Assembly: GCA_964511065.1 (NCBI GenBank)
Contig: CAZEEG010000007.1
Location: forward strand, 17,916 to 81,915
DNA length: 64,000 bases
Source: CALBRZ01 sp964511065
GTDB lineage: Bacteria; Planctomycetota; Planctomycetia; Pirellulales; S012-138
Reading direction: 5' to 3'
Below, in pieces: positions 48,711 through 58,077 of the stretch (position 1 is its first letter; each line of letters begins with the position of its first letter). Below the pieces are notes generated by a model. It did no database searches. It had not been told where the DNA came from and saw nothing but the letters and a program-made list of their open reading frames with translations. The translations under genes were made by a program, and so were the position numbers.

Positions 48711-50120
48711 ATGGCCATTGAACCTTCGCTGGCATTTGCATCCCTGCGTACCTTGGGACGCCACCTGCGCAACCATCGCTTCACTTCCTTGGAACTGACT
48801 GAGTTCTTTCTGCACCGCCTTCGCACGCACGGCCCACGACTCAATGCCGTGGTGACGTTGACCGAAGAGTTGGCCCGCGAGCAGGCCAAGCAGGCCGATC
48901 GGGAGTTGGCCCAGGGCATCGACCGCGGCCCGCTGCACGGCATTCCGTACGGCGCCAAGGATTTGTTGGCCACGCCCGGCATTCCCACCACCTGGGGTGC
49001 CGCGCCGCTGCGAGATCGCATTCTGGAAGGTGAAGCCACCGTTGTTCGCCGTTTGCGGCAAGCCGGTGCCATACTGTGCGCCAAGCTCGCCATGGTCGAG
49101 ATCGCCGGCGGATTGGGTTACGACCAGGCGGATGCTTCGTTCACGGGCCCCGGTCTGAACCCTTGGGGGCTGGATCGTTGGAGCGGAGGTTCATCCTCGG
49201 GCTCTGGCTCGGCCGTGGGCGCCGGACTGGTGCCGCTGGCCATTGGCTCTGAAACCTGGGGATCGATCATGACCCCGGCCGGCTATTGCGGCGTGACCGG
49301 ATTGCGGCCCACCTATGGTCGTGTCAGCCGGCACGGTGCCATGGCCCTGAGCTGGACCATGGATAAGCTCGGCTGCCTCACCCGGACGGCCGACGATGCC
49401 GGCCTGGTCCTCGCGGCGATTGCCGGACACGATCCCAACGATCCCACCTCAGTCCGGCGCGCGTTCGCCTACCGCCGCCGCAAGCCTGCCCGGCGTTGGC
49501 GTTTGGCGCGGATCGAAGGCGATGTGCAGCGCGTGCAGCCCGAGGTGAAAGCGGCCTTCGAAAAATCACTCGAGGTGCTGAAAGCCGAGGCCGATGTAGC
49601 AACGGTCACGCTGCCTGATCTCCCTTACAGCCTGGTGGCAGGCGTCATCATCAACTGCGAGATGGCGGCCGCCTTTGAAGGCCTGGTGGCCAGCGGCGAC
49701 ATTTGGGAGATGACGGCACCGGAAGATCGAATCGGCGCTCACGCGGCGCAGCTCATTCCAGCAAAGGATTACATCAACGCCCTGCGCATCCGCCGCAAGA
49801 TCCAGGTGGCGCTCGACCAGTGGCTCCAGCCGTTCGATGCGGTGGTGACCCCCACCTTGGCCACGGTGGCGCCGCCGATCGACCGCGACTTTGCCAGCTA
49901 TCATCGAGGGTTCAGTGCGACGGCCATCGGGGGCGGCGCCAATGCGGCAGGGATTCCTGCCATCACGGTTCCCAATGGATTTGGCGCGCAGAATTTGCCC
50001 ACGGCGCTCAAGTTTGTCGGCAGAGCCTTCTCCGAGAATCGCCTGCTCAACCTGGCTCGAACCTATCAGCAGGCGACGACGTGGCATCGCGAAGTGCCTC
50101 CACCGTTCAAGACGGCTTAG
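48711..50120 (+). CDS. Amidase (amidase signature family)
   Basis: 469 residues. The Ser-cisSer-Lys triad is visible: HGIPYGAKDLL (Lys), SGGSSSGSGSAV (cis-Ser) and GSETWGSIMTPAGYCG (nucleophile Ser). It has the fold of GatA but no gatB or gatC lies nearby. A stand-alone amide hydrolase is therefore more likely than a Glu-tRNA amidotransferase subunit. The start at 48711 has an AGGTG site; a start at 48651 would add 20 residues. Confidence 0.9.
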   Translation: MAIEPSLAFASLRTLGRHLRNHRFTSLELTEFFLHRLRTHGPRLNAVVTLTEELAREQAKQADRELAQGIDRGPLHGIPYGAKDLLATPGIPTTWGAAPLRDRILEGEATVVRRLRQAGAILCAKLAMVEIAGGLGYDQADASFTGPGLNPWGLDRWSGGSSSGSGSAVGAGLVPLAIGSETWGSIMTPAGYCGVTGLRPTYGRVSRHGAMALSWTMDKLGCLTRTADDAGLVLAAIAGHDPNDPTSVRRAFAYRRRKPARRWRLARIEGDVQRVQPEVKAAFEKSLEVLKAEADVATVTLPDLPYSLVAGVIINCEMAAAFEGLVASGDIWEMTAPEDRIGAHAAQLIPAKDYINALRIRRKIQVALDQWLQPFDAVVTPTLATVAPPIDRDFASYHRGFSATAIGGGANAAGIPAITVPNGFGAQNLPTALKFVGRAFSENRLLNLARTYQQATTWHREVPPPFKTA

Positions 50121-50404
50121 CACCGGTTGGCCTTGGTAGAGGCTGGCCGTCGGACCAGCCGGGGCGTGCGATCGAAGATCGTCGCTGCATGTCACCCAGG
50201 CGTTCGCGCACAGTGCCAGTCGGCTTGTGGGCCCGGTGGAGTACGGGTTGCGATTCTTGCGTGTGGGTTGATCCCTTTATGGCCGCATGCGCAGCGCTGA
50301 TCCGCTTTGTTTCACGCGGGTCCGCAAATGCCGGCAATGGTGCTAAACAGCGGGCGATGCTTGGTGTCCGCTGGTTCGACAACCGGGCGTTGGCGGCGCT
50401 ACGA

Positions 50405-50716
50405 TCAATAGAGTCCCACACGCAGGGTCAGCCAGACCACGCCGCCCAGGAAGGCCGCGAGCAAGCCGGCCACCCGAATCAGGTCCATCCGCCGGCGAGT
50501 ATCGGCTTCTGGAACGCGCCACGTAATGACATCGCCTTCGTGCAAGCGTTCGGCACCACAGCGGGGACAGTTCGTATCGCGATGCCGCATCGTGCCGGCA
50601 CAGTTCCAGCAAATCCGCTCTCGTCCGATTGCAGCCCGGGCCGCCCCGTTGGCCGAACGGGTCCGTTCGCGCCGGCTCGCCCGGACCTTCTGGCCCAGTA
50701 GGCTTGAATCACACAT
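50405..50716 (-). CDS. Small zinc-ribbon membrane protein
   Basis: About 103 residues. A zinc ribbon CWNCAG plus CPRCGAE (about 50-75) precedes a single C-terminal membrane helix (LAAFLGGVVWLTLRVGL). The start is uncertain. This resembles small tail-anchored zinc-ribbon proteins. No function can be assigned. Confidence 0.55.
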   Translation of the reverse strand: MCDSSLLGQKVRASRRERTRSANGAARAAIGRERICWNCAGTMRHRDTNCPRCGAERLHEGDVITWRVPEADTRRRMDLIRVAGLLAAFLGGVVWLTLRVGLY

Positions 50717-51310
50717 CGTTGCCACGGCAGCACCTCCACAAGAACCCGGCGAACCGGTTGGATGGATCACTCAACCAAGGGCTGAGCGCAAAATCCGCAG
50801 CCGCGCTACAGTGTTGGTGAGAGAATGCCGCGTCCTGCATCAACCATCGCTCACAAGCCGGCAAGCCTCGCCGACCCGTTTCGCCGTACCTGGATTTCTC
50901 CTACTTGCGCCTTCGGCAGTTCTTTGTGCCAAGTTCAACAAACTCTGGGTTACGATTTCCTACTGTGGAAATGACAAAAACAGGTTTTGACCGATCATGG
51001 TTTTCGGAATCGGAACAATTGTCGCAATACATTAACTACAAAGAAGTTGCGATCGTAGTTTCAACCCGAACCGCCCACATTTTCGATGAATCCTTCCCAT
51101 CCAACCTGGTTTTCCAGGTGATTCGCTTTGTCCGTATTTTCCTATTTATGCCAAAAGTTACGCTCGCAATTATTTTGCGAAGTGCAGATAAGATTGCGCA
51201 TGTTTCCTGTTTTGTCCAGTCTTTCAGGCGATAGGCGCGGAGTACGGCAAGACCGGCGGCGCAACGCGCAGACATCCGTTCTTGCGACACCACCCTCGGA
51301 TAGGCAGCCT
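50717..51310. other. AT-rich intergenic region
   Basis: 594 bp. 50890-51230 is much AT-richer than anything else in the window. A 109-codon open frame on the plus strand (50905-51234) has no ribosome site or family signal. Possible foreign insert or a promoter-dense region. Confidence 0.4.
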
Positions 51311-51991
51311 TCAATCGGCCATGGCCAGCGTGCTCCAATCGAGGACTGGAGCGAAGGTGTCGGCCCCGTGCGCGAGATGGGTGAGCGCGATGAAGTCGGG
51401 CAGCCACCGCCGCAGTTCCGCCAGGTTTTGCGGTTGGCTGATGTCGTTCCCTTGAGGCCGCACGTCGTTGAGCACCACGGCGGCGACGCGCAGCCCTCGG
51501 CGCAGGCCGGCTTCTAAGGTCAACAGTGTTTGATTGATGACCCCCAGACTGTTGTCGGCCACGACGACCAAGGGAAGCTGAAACTCGGCAGCCAAATCGG
51601 CTACCAGGTCCTGCTCACTGATGGGCGAAAGGAAACCTCCGGCGCCCTCGACAATCACCATTTCAAAATCACTCCATGCGGCCAGACCTTGCCGCAGGAG
51701 TTGGCGGTTGATCGCACGGCCCTCGGCGGCGGCCGCCAAGTGCGGGGCCAACGGTGGTTCAAAACATTGAGGGCAAACCGCCTCCAGGTCTAAGGGACGC
51801 GCGGCCGCTTCCCAGAGCGCCAGCGCGTCGTCGGCGATCAGGATGCCTTGCTCGCGGCGGCAACCGCTGGCCGCCGGTTTGTACACACCCACCCGATGCC
51901 CACGTGCCACCAACCATCGGGCAATCCGTGCCGCCACGTGCGTCTTGCCGACTTCGGTGTTGGTGCCGGTGATGAACAGACCCGTGGGCAT
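51311..51991 (-). CDS. bioD: Dethiobiotin synthetase
   Basis: 226 residues. The P-loop GTNTEVGKTHVAA is the BioD signature. VYKPAASGC and IVEGAGGFLSPI (the ATP/substrate loop) follow. It closes the ureido ring of dethiobiotin from DAPA, CO2 and ATP in biotin biosynthesis. No other bio genes are in the window. Confidence 0.94.
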   Translation of the reverse strand: MPTGLFITGTNTEVGKTHVAARIARWLVARGHRVGVYKPAASGCRREQGILIADDALALWEAAARPLDLEAVCPQCFEPPLAPHLAAAAEGRAINRQLLRQGLAAWSDFEMVIVEGAGGFLSPISEQDLVADLAAEFQLPLVVVADNSLGVINQTLLTLEAGLRRGLRVAAVVLNDVRPQGNDISQPQNLAELRRWLPDFIALTHLAHGADTFAPVLDWSTLAMAD

Positions 51992-52064
51992 CGTCGTGAT
52001 GGCGTTTTACAGGCTCGTGGGGGATGAATCGGCGCTTGCCCACGACTGCGGATTTTACGACCCG

Positions 52065-53195
52065 CTACCGCGCCGGTGGGGGCGGAAGCGCCGGGGGCCC
52101 CTGGCTGCCAGCAGACGGGGCCGGCGCGTTCACCTGAGCCACGATCGCGCTGCGCAACCGGGCCAGCGCTGCTTGAAACTCGGGCATTTGAGCCACGGCG
52201 CGATACTGCGGATTCTCGGCGACCGTCTGGTAGGCTTGCAAGGCCCGCCCGAGAGCTTCCACGCTGGGCGGGGGACCATCAGCGAAGACCTCCGGCGGTA
52301 ATGCCAGATAACGTCGCCAGGCGTCGTCCAACCGGCCTTCGAGTTGCTTCCACGACGCGGCCAGTTGCTGGCGCGCGGCCAGGGCCGCGTCGGCCGGATT
52401 GGCCGGCACCAACACGGAACGGTCGGCGGGGACTGCATCGGTCGGCATGGTGGGGGCCGGAATCACCGCGGCTTCGGCCGGTTCCATTTGCGAGACCGCT
52501 GCAACCAGTTGCTGCAGTTGCACGGCTTCGGCCGGTTCACCCCGGGCGTAGTAGATTTGGGTTGCGGCGGAATCGGCCTTGAGCGATGCGCCGTCGAGCG
52601 ACACTCCGGCAAACAGGCCGCGGTTACGCGAGTACGAGAAGATTTCGGCCTTGAGCTGCAAGTCGGTTCCCACTTCGGCACGGCGTCCGACGGGGCCGGC
52701 GGCAACCGCGGCGTCGGCACCCAAGGTGATCTTGCCGCGCATCATGGCATCGACCGTTTCGCGGTTGCGGAACACCAGCACCACATCGGTCGATTGGGCA
52801 CCCGCTTGAAAGCCGATGCTGCCGCCGGTAAGCGAGACGAATTGCGGAGGTCCCCAGGCACCTTGCGCGTCGCGAACCAGGATCACGCCGTTGCCGTGCC
52901 GCACGCCGGCAATCAGCCCAATCTTGATCACGTTGGGGACAATGGCCACCGCTTGGGCGTGGGTGAGCAGCGCGTGGGGGATGCCGCGGTCGGGGATGGC
53001 GGTTACGTCGGTCAAGACCTGCGTGGCGGCTTGCACCGTCGCTGCCTGGGGCGAAACCACTGCCGGCATGGCGGCCGGATACGGCCCCCGGTAGGGCTCG
53101 ACGGTTGGGGACTGAAAATCCTGCGCGGCACCGGGTGCCGCCGCCAGCGCCAACAGGCCTGCCGTCAGCGCGGTCCGCAACGTGCGTGCGAGCAT
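52065..53195 (-). CDS. Secreted SYLF/Ysc84-type lipid-binding protein
   Basis: 376 residues with a signal peptide (cleavage near PGAAQDF). The SYLF core (about 60-215) shows IVPNVIKIGLIAGVRHGNG, FVSLTGGSIGFQAGAQSTD, TLGADAAVAAGPVGR and FSYSRNRGLFAGVSLDG. Ala/Gln-rich helices fill the rest. SYLF domains bind phosphoinositides and actin in eukaryotes; in bacteria their role is unclear. An AAGGAAGGA site precedes the ATG at 53195. Confidence 0.88.
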   Translation of the reverse strand: MLARTLRTALTAGLLALAAAPGAAQDFQSPTVEPYRGPYPAAMPAVVSPQAATVQAATQVLTDVTAIPDRGIPHALLTHAQAVAIVPNVIKIGLIAGVRHGNGVILVRDAQGAWGPPQFVSLTGGSIGFQAGAQSTDVVLVFRNRETVDAMMRGKITLGADAAVAAGPVGRRAEVGTDLQLKAEIFSYSRNRGLFAGVSLDGASLKADSAATQIYYARGEPAEAVQLQQLVAAVSQMEPAEAAVIPAPTMPTDAVPADRSVLVPANPADAALAARQQLAASWKQLEGRLDDAWRRYLALPPEVFADGPPPSVEALGRALQAYQTVAENPQYRAVAQMPEFQAALARLRSAIVAQVNAPAPSAGSQGPPALPPPPAR

Positions 53196-53496
53196 GGATC
53201 CTTCCTTCTCGTTGGAGGTGCGCCGCCGATGGCGCCGCGGCACACAGGCCGTAGCCAGCAGGGCGATCCGCGGCGGTGGCCCTACGCCAGGGGGCGTGGA
53301 AGGCATCCTACGAACAACGGCACCTTGGAGCAATGCCGCCCAGAGGGACTGCGCGTCCATGCTAGCAGAACGAACGCTGCACGGCTGGTGCCTGAAGAAG
53401 TGGCCGTGAAGAAGCATTTGCGCCGCGAAGCGCGGCCCGCGCGAATACGGAAATTCTAGGACGCGCGGGCGGCGCTGGATCGATGCCGCGGCCGAA
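53196..53496. other. Intergenic region, nothing identified
   Basis: 301 bp upstream of the SYLF gene. No gene or strong hairpin seen. Likely promoter. Confidence 0.35.
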
Positions 53497-54255
53497 TCAA
53501 GCCGCGCGCAGGATGGATTGCGCCGGCGAGCTGACCCGGGGAGCAAGCCGGCGATCGGCAAACTGACGGATGGTCTGGACGTGGGCCCAGTGCTGGTGGC
53601 GGTGCCGGGTCAACTCGAGCATGGCCTGTCGAAACGCGGCTTCCAGCGGCTGGTTGGTGTTGGCGCCAGCCAGGTCGCAAACCAGGTGGGCCATGCCTTC
53701 GCCGGCCGCCTTCGCCAACGCTTTACGGATCGCACGGACCGTCTGCCCCGGTTGCCATTGCGCGACGACCGGCGCGGTGCAGACCCCGTAGCGGATCACC
53801 TGGGCAGAGGCCGCCGCGGGAGCCGCCTTCAACCGCAGCAGCCTGGCCCTGGTGGGCGCCGGTGGAATCCGCACCGCGTTGATGCCGTGCTTGACAAGCA
53901 AGTCGGTGTGGGCCGTCAGAGGAAACTCGCCCCATGCCAGGGTGGTCACCGTAACGCCCTGGTCTTGGGCGAGTCGCAGTTGCGACCGCAGCGTTTGTGC
54001 GAAGGCCGGCCGGCCCGCCTCGGGACGCCCCCAGGAAGCGTCCACGCGTAACGCCACTTCGTGCCGATCGGAGAGCAGCGACTGCACCGGCCCTGCCTGG
54101 GCCAGGTCGAGCAAGGTGATGGTTACCGGATCTTGGCAACCGGCCAACTCGCGCGCGAGGGATTGCAACCAAGGATGCGACGTGGACGCGCCGTCGCTGA
54201 GTGCAGGGAGATCGATGCTGCAGATCAAGATTGCATCGCGCATGCTGCCTGCCAT
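53497..54255 (-). CDS. Hypothetical protein
   Basis: 252 residues starting at the ATG 54255, which has an AAGGAGG site 6 bp upstream. No signal peptide. The pattern of strands and helices (VTITLLDLAQAG, TVTTLAWGEFPLT, NAVRIPPAPT, AHLVCDLAGA) resembles a TIM-barrel-like or deacetylase-like protein, but no catalytic residues are evident. Function unknown. Confidence 0.7.
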   Translation of the reverse strand: MAGSMRDAILICSIDLPALSDGASTSHPWLQSLARELAGCQDPVTITLLDLAQAGPVQSLLSDRHEVALRVDASWGRPEAGRPAFAQTLRSQLRLAQDQGVTVTTLAWGEFPLTAHTDLLVKHGINAVRIPPAPTRARLLRLKAAPAAASAQVIRYGVCTAPVVAQWQPGQTVRAIRKALAKAAGEGMAHLVCDLAGANTNQPLEAAFRQAMLELTRHRHQHWAHVQTIRQFADRRLAPRVSSPAQSILRAA

Positions 54256-54774
54256 GGTTGGCCTCCTTGCTACGTTCGGTGCTGTTCCTCCCGAGTCGCT
54301 CGCCACCCAAACCTTGCCAGCGTCTCCAGGGAGGTTGCCGCTGGTCCCGGCCGTTCCTGACCAGTACTGCCCAACTGTCTGGTCAACGTCGGACAGTTGT
54401 TGCGGCTCTCGCCTTGGGTATGTTCGGCAAGACTGACAGCATGGCTATAGGTAAAACAGGTAGAGGGCAGGCTTGGCGCGGAATGGGCGGTTCTGCCGGA
54501 TGCAACAGTTGACGCGGTTGTGCCGAAGCCGCGGCGATTGGTCTTGCAGCCCTCACAATCTAAGATTCTGTGGTTGCCGCTCCGATGCCGCGGCGGTCGT
54601 GCTGCGCGCCTTCCGTTGTTGAAGCGGAAGCGAATTCATGGTTGAATCGCGCGGCGGGTGCCTCCGGTAATCTCGGCATTGGCGCCCCACCGCATCGCGG
54701 GTAGGTACCGGGAGCGGCCCGCCGCCTCGAGTCGCGATGAAGTTATCTCCCCCCAGTTCGGAGCGCAATCTCGC
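54256..54774. other. Divergent promoter region with an inverted repeat
   Basis: 519 bp with no supported gene. It contains a perfect 8-bp inverted repeat at 54372-54399. Confidence 0.4.
54372..54399. promoter_or_regulatory. Inverted repeat CAACTGTC-N12-GACAGTTG
   Basis: CAACTGTC (54372-54379) and GACAGTTG (54392-54399). Between divergent genes, so it is a candidate operator. Confidence 0.45.
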
Positions 54775-55398
54775 ATGAGCCAGCCAACCGATTCGTCGTC
54801 CAAGCCGCAATCGCCGCAGAGCAGCGGGTTGGGGTTCTTCATGGTCTTGATGGTGCTGGCCGCTGGGCTGGTGGGCTGGTATGTCGTGCGCCCGATGCTC
54901 AACGGCGGGGGCGGCGACGTGGTACCGGCAACCAGCGCCGAGACACTGCCCGACCTGCACTTGGTACCGCTCACCGCAGGCTCGTCGCAAGTTACGCTCC
55001 CGGACACAACCGGTAAGGTGGTGCTGTTGAACTTTTGGGGAACCTGGTGCGGGCCGTGCCGCGCCGAATTTCCCGACATCGTCGCGCTCGAGCGGAAGTA
55101 TCGCGACAATCAGGGAGTGCTGATCTTGCCGGTCAGTTGCGGAAGCAGCATGCGCGAGGACATCGCGCAGTTGCGCGCCGAAACGGAGGCGTTCCTGAAG
55201 AAGTACGATGCAGACATGCCCAACTATGCCGACCCAGGGTTGGCCACCCGCAAGGCCGTCAACGAGATCGTGGGATTCCAAGGCTATCCCACCACGGTGC
55301 TGCTCGATGGCGAACACCGCATTCGGCGTACCTGGGTTGGTCAGGCGTCGCAGCGCGAGTTGACCAGCGGCATCGACGCGCTGCTGAGCGAGAAGTAG
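54775..55398 (+). CDS. TlpA/ResA-like membrane-anchored thioredoxin
   Basis: 207 residues. One N-terminal membrane helix (about 18-40), then a thioredoxin-like domain with LLNFWGTWCGPCRAEFPD (WCGPC) and cis-Pro in GYPTTVLLDGEHRI. It faces the periplasm and likely reduces disulfides in apocytochromes or copper-site proteins such as SCO/CoxB. The genome makes c-type cytochromes in quantity, which gives it an obvious client. Confidence 0.88.
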   Translation: MSQPTDSSSKPQSPQSSGLGFFMVLMVLAAGLVGWYVVRPMLNGGGGDVVPATSAETLPDLHLVPLTAGSSQVTLPDTTGKVVLLNFWGTWCGPCRAEFPDIVALERKYRDNQGVLILPVSCGSSMREDIAQLRAETEAFLKKYDADMPNYADPGLATRKAVNEIVGFQGYPTTVLLDGEHRIRRTWVGQASQRELTSGIDALLSEK

Positions 55399-55515
55399 CA
55401 GCGTCCGTCCGCGCGGACGAAGCGATCGATCCACGGCAGGTTACGAACCGGGGCACGGCTGTGGTCGAAGCGATGACGAGCGCGAGGAAAGCAGCGCCGA
55501 TCCCTGGCCCGCCGT

Positions 55516-56934
55516 TCAATCACCCGGGTGGATGACCACCATCTTGGTTTCGGTCATTTCGGCGATGGCATAGCGCGGGCCTTCTTTGCCCAGACCGCTG
55601 TCCTTGAGGCCGCCGTAAGGCATCAGGTCAGCCCGCCATTGCGGTCCCCAGTTCACGTGGATATTGCCCGAGTCGACTTCCTGCGCGAATCGCAGCGCCC
55701 AGTCGATGTTCTGAGTGAAGATGGCCGCGCTCAGGCCGTATCGGGTATCGTTGGCCAGGCGGATGGCTTCGTCGATGTGGCTCGCTCGGGTGACGCCTAC
55801 GGCCGGGCCGAAGACTTCGTCGCAACTGATCCGCATGGACGGTTTGACGTCGGCCAACAGTGCCGGTTCCATCAGGGCGCCTTGCCGGCTGCCGCCGGTG
55901 ATCAGTCGCGCCCCGTCGGCAACGGCTTCTTCGATCCACTTCCCCACCCGCTGCGCGTCGCGCTCGCGGATCATGGGTCCCATCCTGGTGGTTTCTTGAA
56001 GCTGGTTGCCCACAGTCAACTCGGCCACGCGCGGCTGGAGTGCCTCGAGCAGCGAGTCGTACACACCATCCAAGGCGATGACCCGCTGCGCGGAGATGCA
56101 GACTTGTCCGGCGTTGGCGTAACCGGTTGTTACCGTGGCGTGGACCACCTTGTTCAGGTCGGCATCGGGCATCACGATCAGCGGGCTGTTGGAGCCCAGT
56201 TCCATCGTCACCCGCTTGAGGCCCGCCATCTGGCAAATGCGTTCGCCGACATCGCGGCTGCCCGTGAAACTGATCTTGCGCACCCGGTTATCGCGGCAGA
56301 GGGCCTCGCCGATCTCGCCGCCTGGCCCGGTCACGCAGGCGATGGCCAGCGGCGGCAGTCCGCAGTCCAGCAAAATCTCCACCAGCTTCAAGGCCGAGAG
56401 CGGCGTATCGCTGGCCGGCTTGACGATCACGGCATTGTCCGCGGCCAGGGCCGGGCCAACCTTGTGGGCCACCAGGTTCAGCGGAAAGTTGAACGGCGTG
56501 ATCGCGGTCACCACGCCGCAGGGCACGCGGAGGGTGAACCCCAGCCGGCGCCCGCCCCCGGAGGCCCCGTCCAGCGGCAGGACCTCGCCGCCGATCCGCT
56601 TGGCTTCCTCGGCCGAGAGTTCCATCGTTTCGGCCGCCCGGGCGACTTCTACCTTGGCCTCGGCCAGAATCTTGCCTTCCTCCAGGCTGATGGTCCGTGC
56701 CAGGTCTTCCGCCCGCTCGCGCATCAAGTCGGCAGCGCAGCGCAGGATTTCAAACCGCTGGTAACCGGTGAGGCCGCGCATCAGCTTGGCGCCCTCGACG
56801 GCTCCCCCGATGGCCGCATCCACGTCGCCCGCATCGCCCCGGGGAACCGTGTCGATGACGGCGCCGTCGAAAGGGTTGATGACTTCGATCTTCTCCGGCT
56901 TGTCGAGCCATTGGCCGCGGATGAACATCTGCAT
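55516..56934 (-). CDS. NAD(P)-dependent aldehyde dehydrogenase
   Basis: 472 residues. Catalytic Cys in NAGQVCISAQR, Glu in ELGSNSPLIV, cofactor loop AITPFNFPLNL and SFTGSRDVG, C-terminal SCDEVFGPAVGV. Size and motifs place it near NADP-dependent GAPDH/lactaldehyde-type enzymes; the substrate is uncertain. The start at 56934 (MQMFIRGQW) matches family starts. Confidence 0.9.
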   Translation of the reverse strand: MQMFIRGQWLDKPEKIEVINPFDGAVIDTVPRGDAGDVDAAIGGAVEGAKLMRGLTGYQRFEILRCAADLMRERAEDLARTISLEEGKILAEAKVEVARAAETMELSAEEAKRIGGEVLPLDGASGGGRRLGFTLRVPCGVVTAITPFNFPLNLVAHKVGPALAADNAVIVKPASDTPLSALKLVEILLDCGLPPLAIACVTGPGGEIGEALCRDNRVRKISFTGSRDVGERICQMAGLKRVTMELGSNSPLIVMPDADLNKVVHATVTTGYANAGQVCISAQRVIALDGVYDSLLEALQPRVAELTVGNQLQETTRMGPMIRERDAQRVGKWIEEAVADGARLITGGSRQGALMEPALLADVKPSMRISCDEVFGPAVGVTRASHIDEAIRLANDTRYGLSAAIFTQNIDWALRFAQEVDSGNIHVNWGPQWRADLMPYGGLKDSGLGKEGPRYAIAEMTETKMVVIHPGD

Positions 56935-57160
56935 GGGTATGCCCTTGGGACGTGGATCGATCGGGGAGAGAAGCAACCGGAGAACGCGGCGGCTGAACCA
57001 CCGCCCCCCCGACAAGGCCCACATTATAGCGCTGCCCGAGGGCCTAATGTAGGGTTCACTCCGCGGACCGACCTGCATTGGGGCCCGCGCGCATGGGTGG
57101 CGCCCCAGCGCCCCCCATTCGACGAAATTCACACTCGTCTTGCGCGGCCGAAACGGCGGC

Positions 57161-57877
57161 CTATCCGCTGACCAGGTTCTTCATTTCGCGCACGGCCTGC
57201 TGCATGCCGACCATCACGGCCCGGGAGATGATGCTGTGCCCGATGTTCAATTCGTCCATGTCTGCGATGCGGGCGATGGGCAGCACGTTGCGGTAATTGA
57301 GACCGTGCCCGGCGTGCAGTGTCAGGCCGGCCTGGCGGATGGCGGTGGCCGCCTTGACAATCTGCTCCAGTTCCTGTGGCTGGTGTGGCTGGTGATCGGC
57401 CAGGGCGTACTTGCCGGTGTGGATTTCGACCGCGTCGGCTTTGAGTTCAGCGGCGGCTTCGATCTGGGCCAGGTCGGGATCGAGAAACAGGCTGACGACA
57501 ATTCCCGCGTCGCGCAGCCGGGCAATGGCGTCGGCCACACGCTGCTTCTGGCCGAGGACGTCCAGCCCGCCCTCGGTAGTTACTTCGTCGCGCCGCTCCG
57601 GCACGAGCGTGGCCTGGGTGGGCCGGACGTCGCAGGCGATCTTCAGCACCTCGTCTTCGGCCGCCAGTTCCAGGTTCAGCTTGACGGTGACGGTTTCGCG
57701 GAGCAGGGTCAGATCACGGTCCTGGATATGCCGGCGGTCCTCCCGGAGGTGGAGCGTGATGCCATCGGCCCCGCCAAGCTCGGCCAGGGCGGCCGCCCAA
57801 ACGGGATCGGGTTCGTAGGTCTTGCGGGCTTGCCGAATGGTGGCCACGTGATCGATGTTGACGCCTAGCTTTGCCAT
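57161..57877 (-). CDS. pdxJ: Pyridoxine 5'-phosphate synthase
   Basis: 238 residues. MAKLGVNIDHVATIRQAR, LRETVTVKLNLELA, HTGKYA and LHAGHGLNYRN are diagnostic of PdxJ. It condenses 1-deoxyxylulose 5-phosphate with 3-amino-1-hydroxyacetone phosphate to make pyridoxine phosphate. pdxA is not in the window. Start at ATG 57877. Confidence 0.97.
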   Translation of the reverse strand: MAKLGVNIDHVATIRQARKTYEPDPVWAAALAELGGADGITLHLREDRRHIQDRDLTLLRETVTVKLNLELAAEDEVLKIACDVRPTQATLVPERRDEVTTEGGLDVLGQKQRVADAIARLRDAGIVVSLFLDPDLAQIEAAAELKADAVEIHTGKYALADHQPHQPQELEQIVKAATAIRQAGLTLHAGHGLNYRNVLPIARIADMDELNIGHSIISRAVMVGMQQAVREMKNLVSG

Positions 57878-58077
57878 CGAAAGTAGAAGGGTTGGAAGGA
57901 TTGCAGGGTGCCCAGGGTCCGTCCCCCCTACGACGCCGAACATGCGCCGCGGGTTCGGTCCGCGCCGCCCGGTTGGTGTGCCAAGCCAGCGCTGCACCCA
58001 TCTTCCCGCTTTACGGGGCCGTTGCCTAGTACCCCCGAGGGCAGTCGGCAGGCGGCCATCGGAACCGCCCCGGCAGG

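Noticed and set aside
50905..51234. 109-codon plus-strand frame in the AT-rich island
   Set aside because: No ribosome site, no recognisable motif; kept only as a composition anomaly.
55528..57171. 547-codon open frame on the plus strand
   Set aside because: Antisense to the aldehyde dehydrogenase; no family resemblance.
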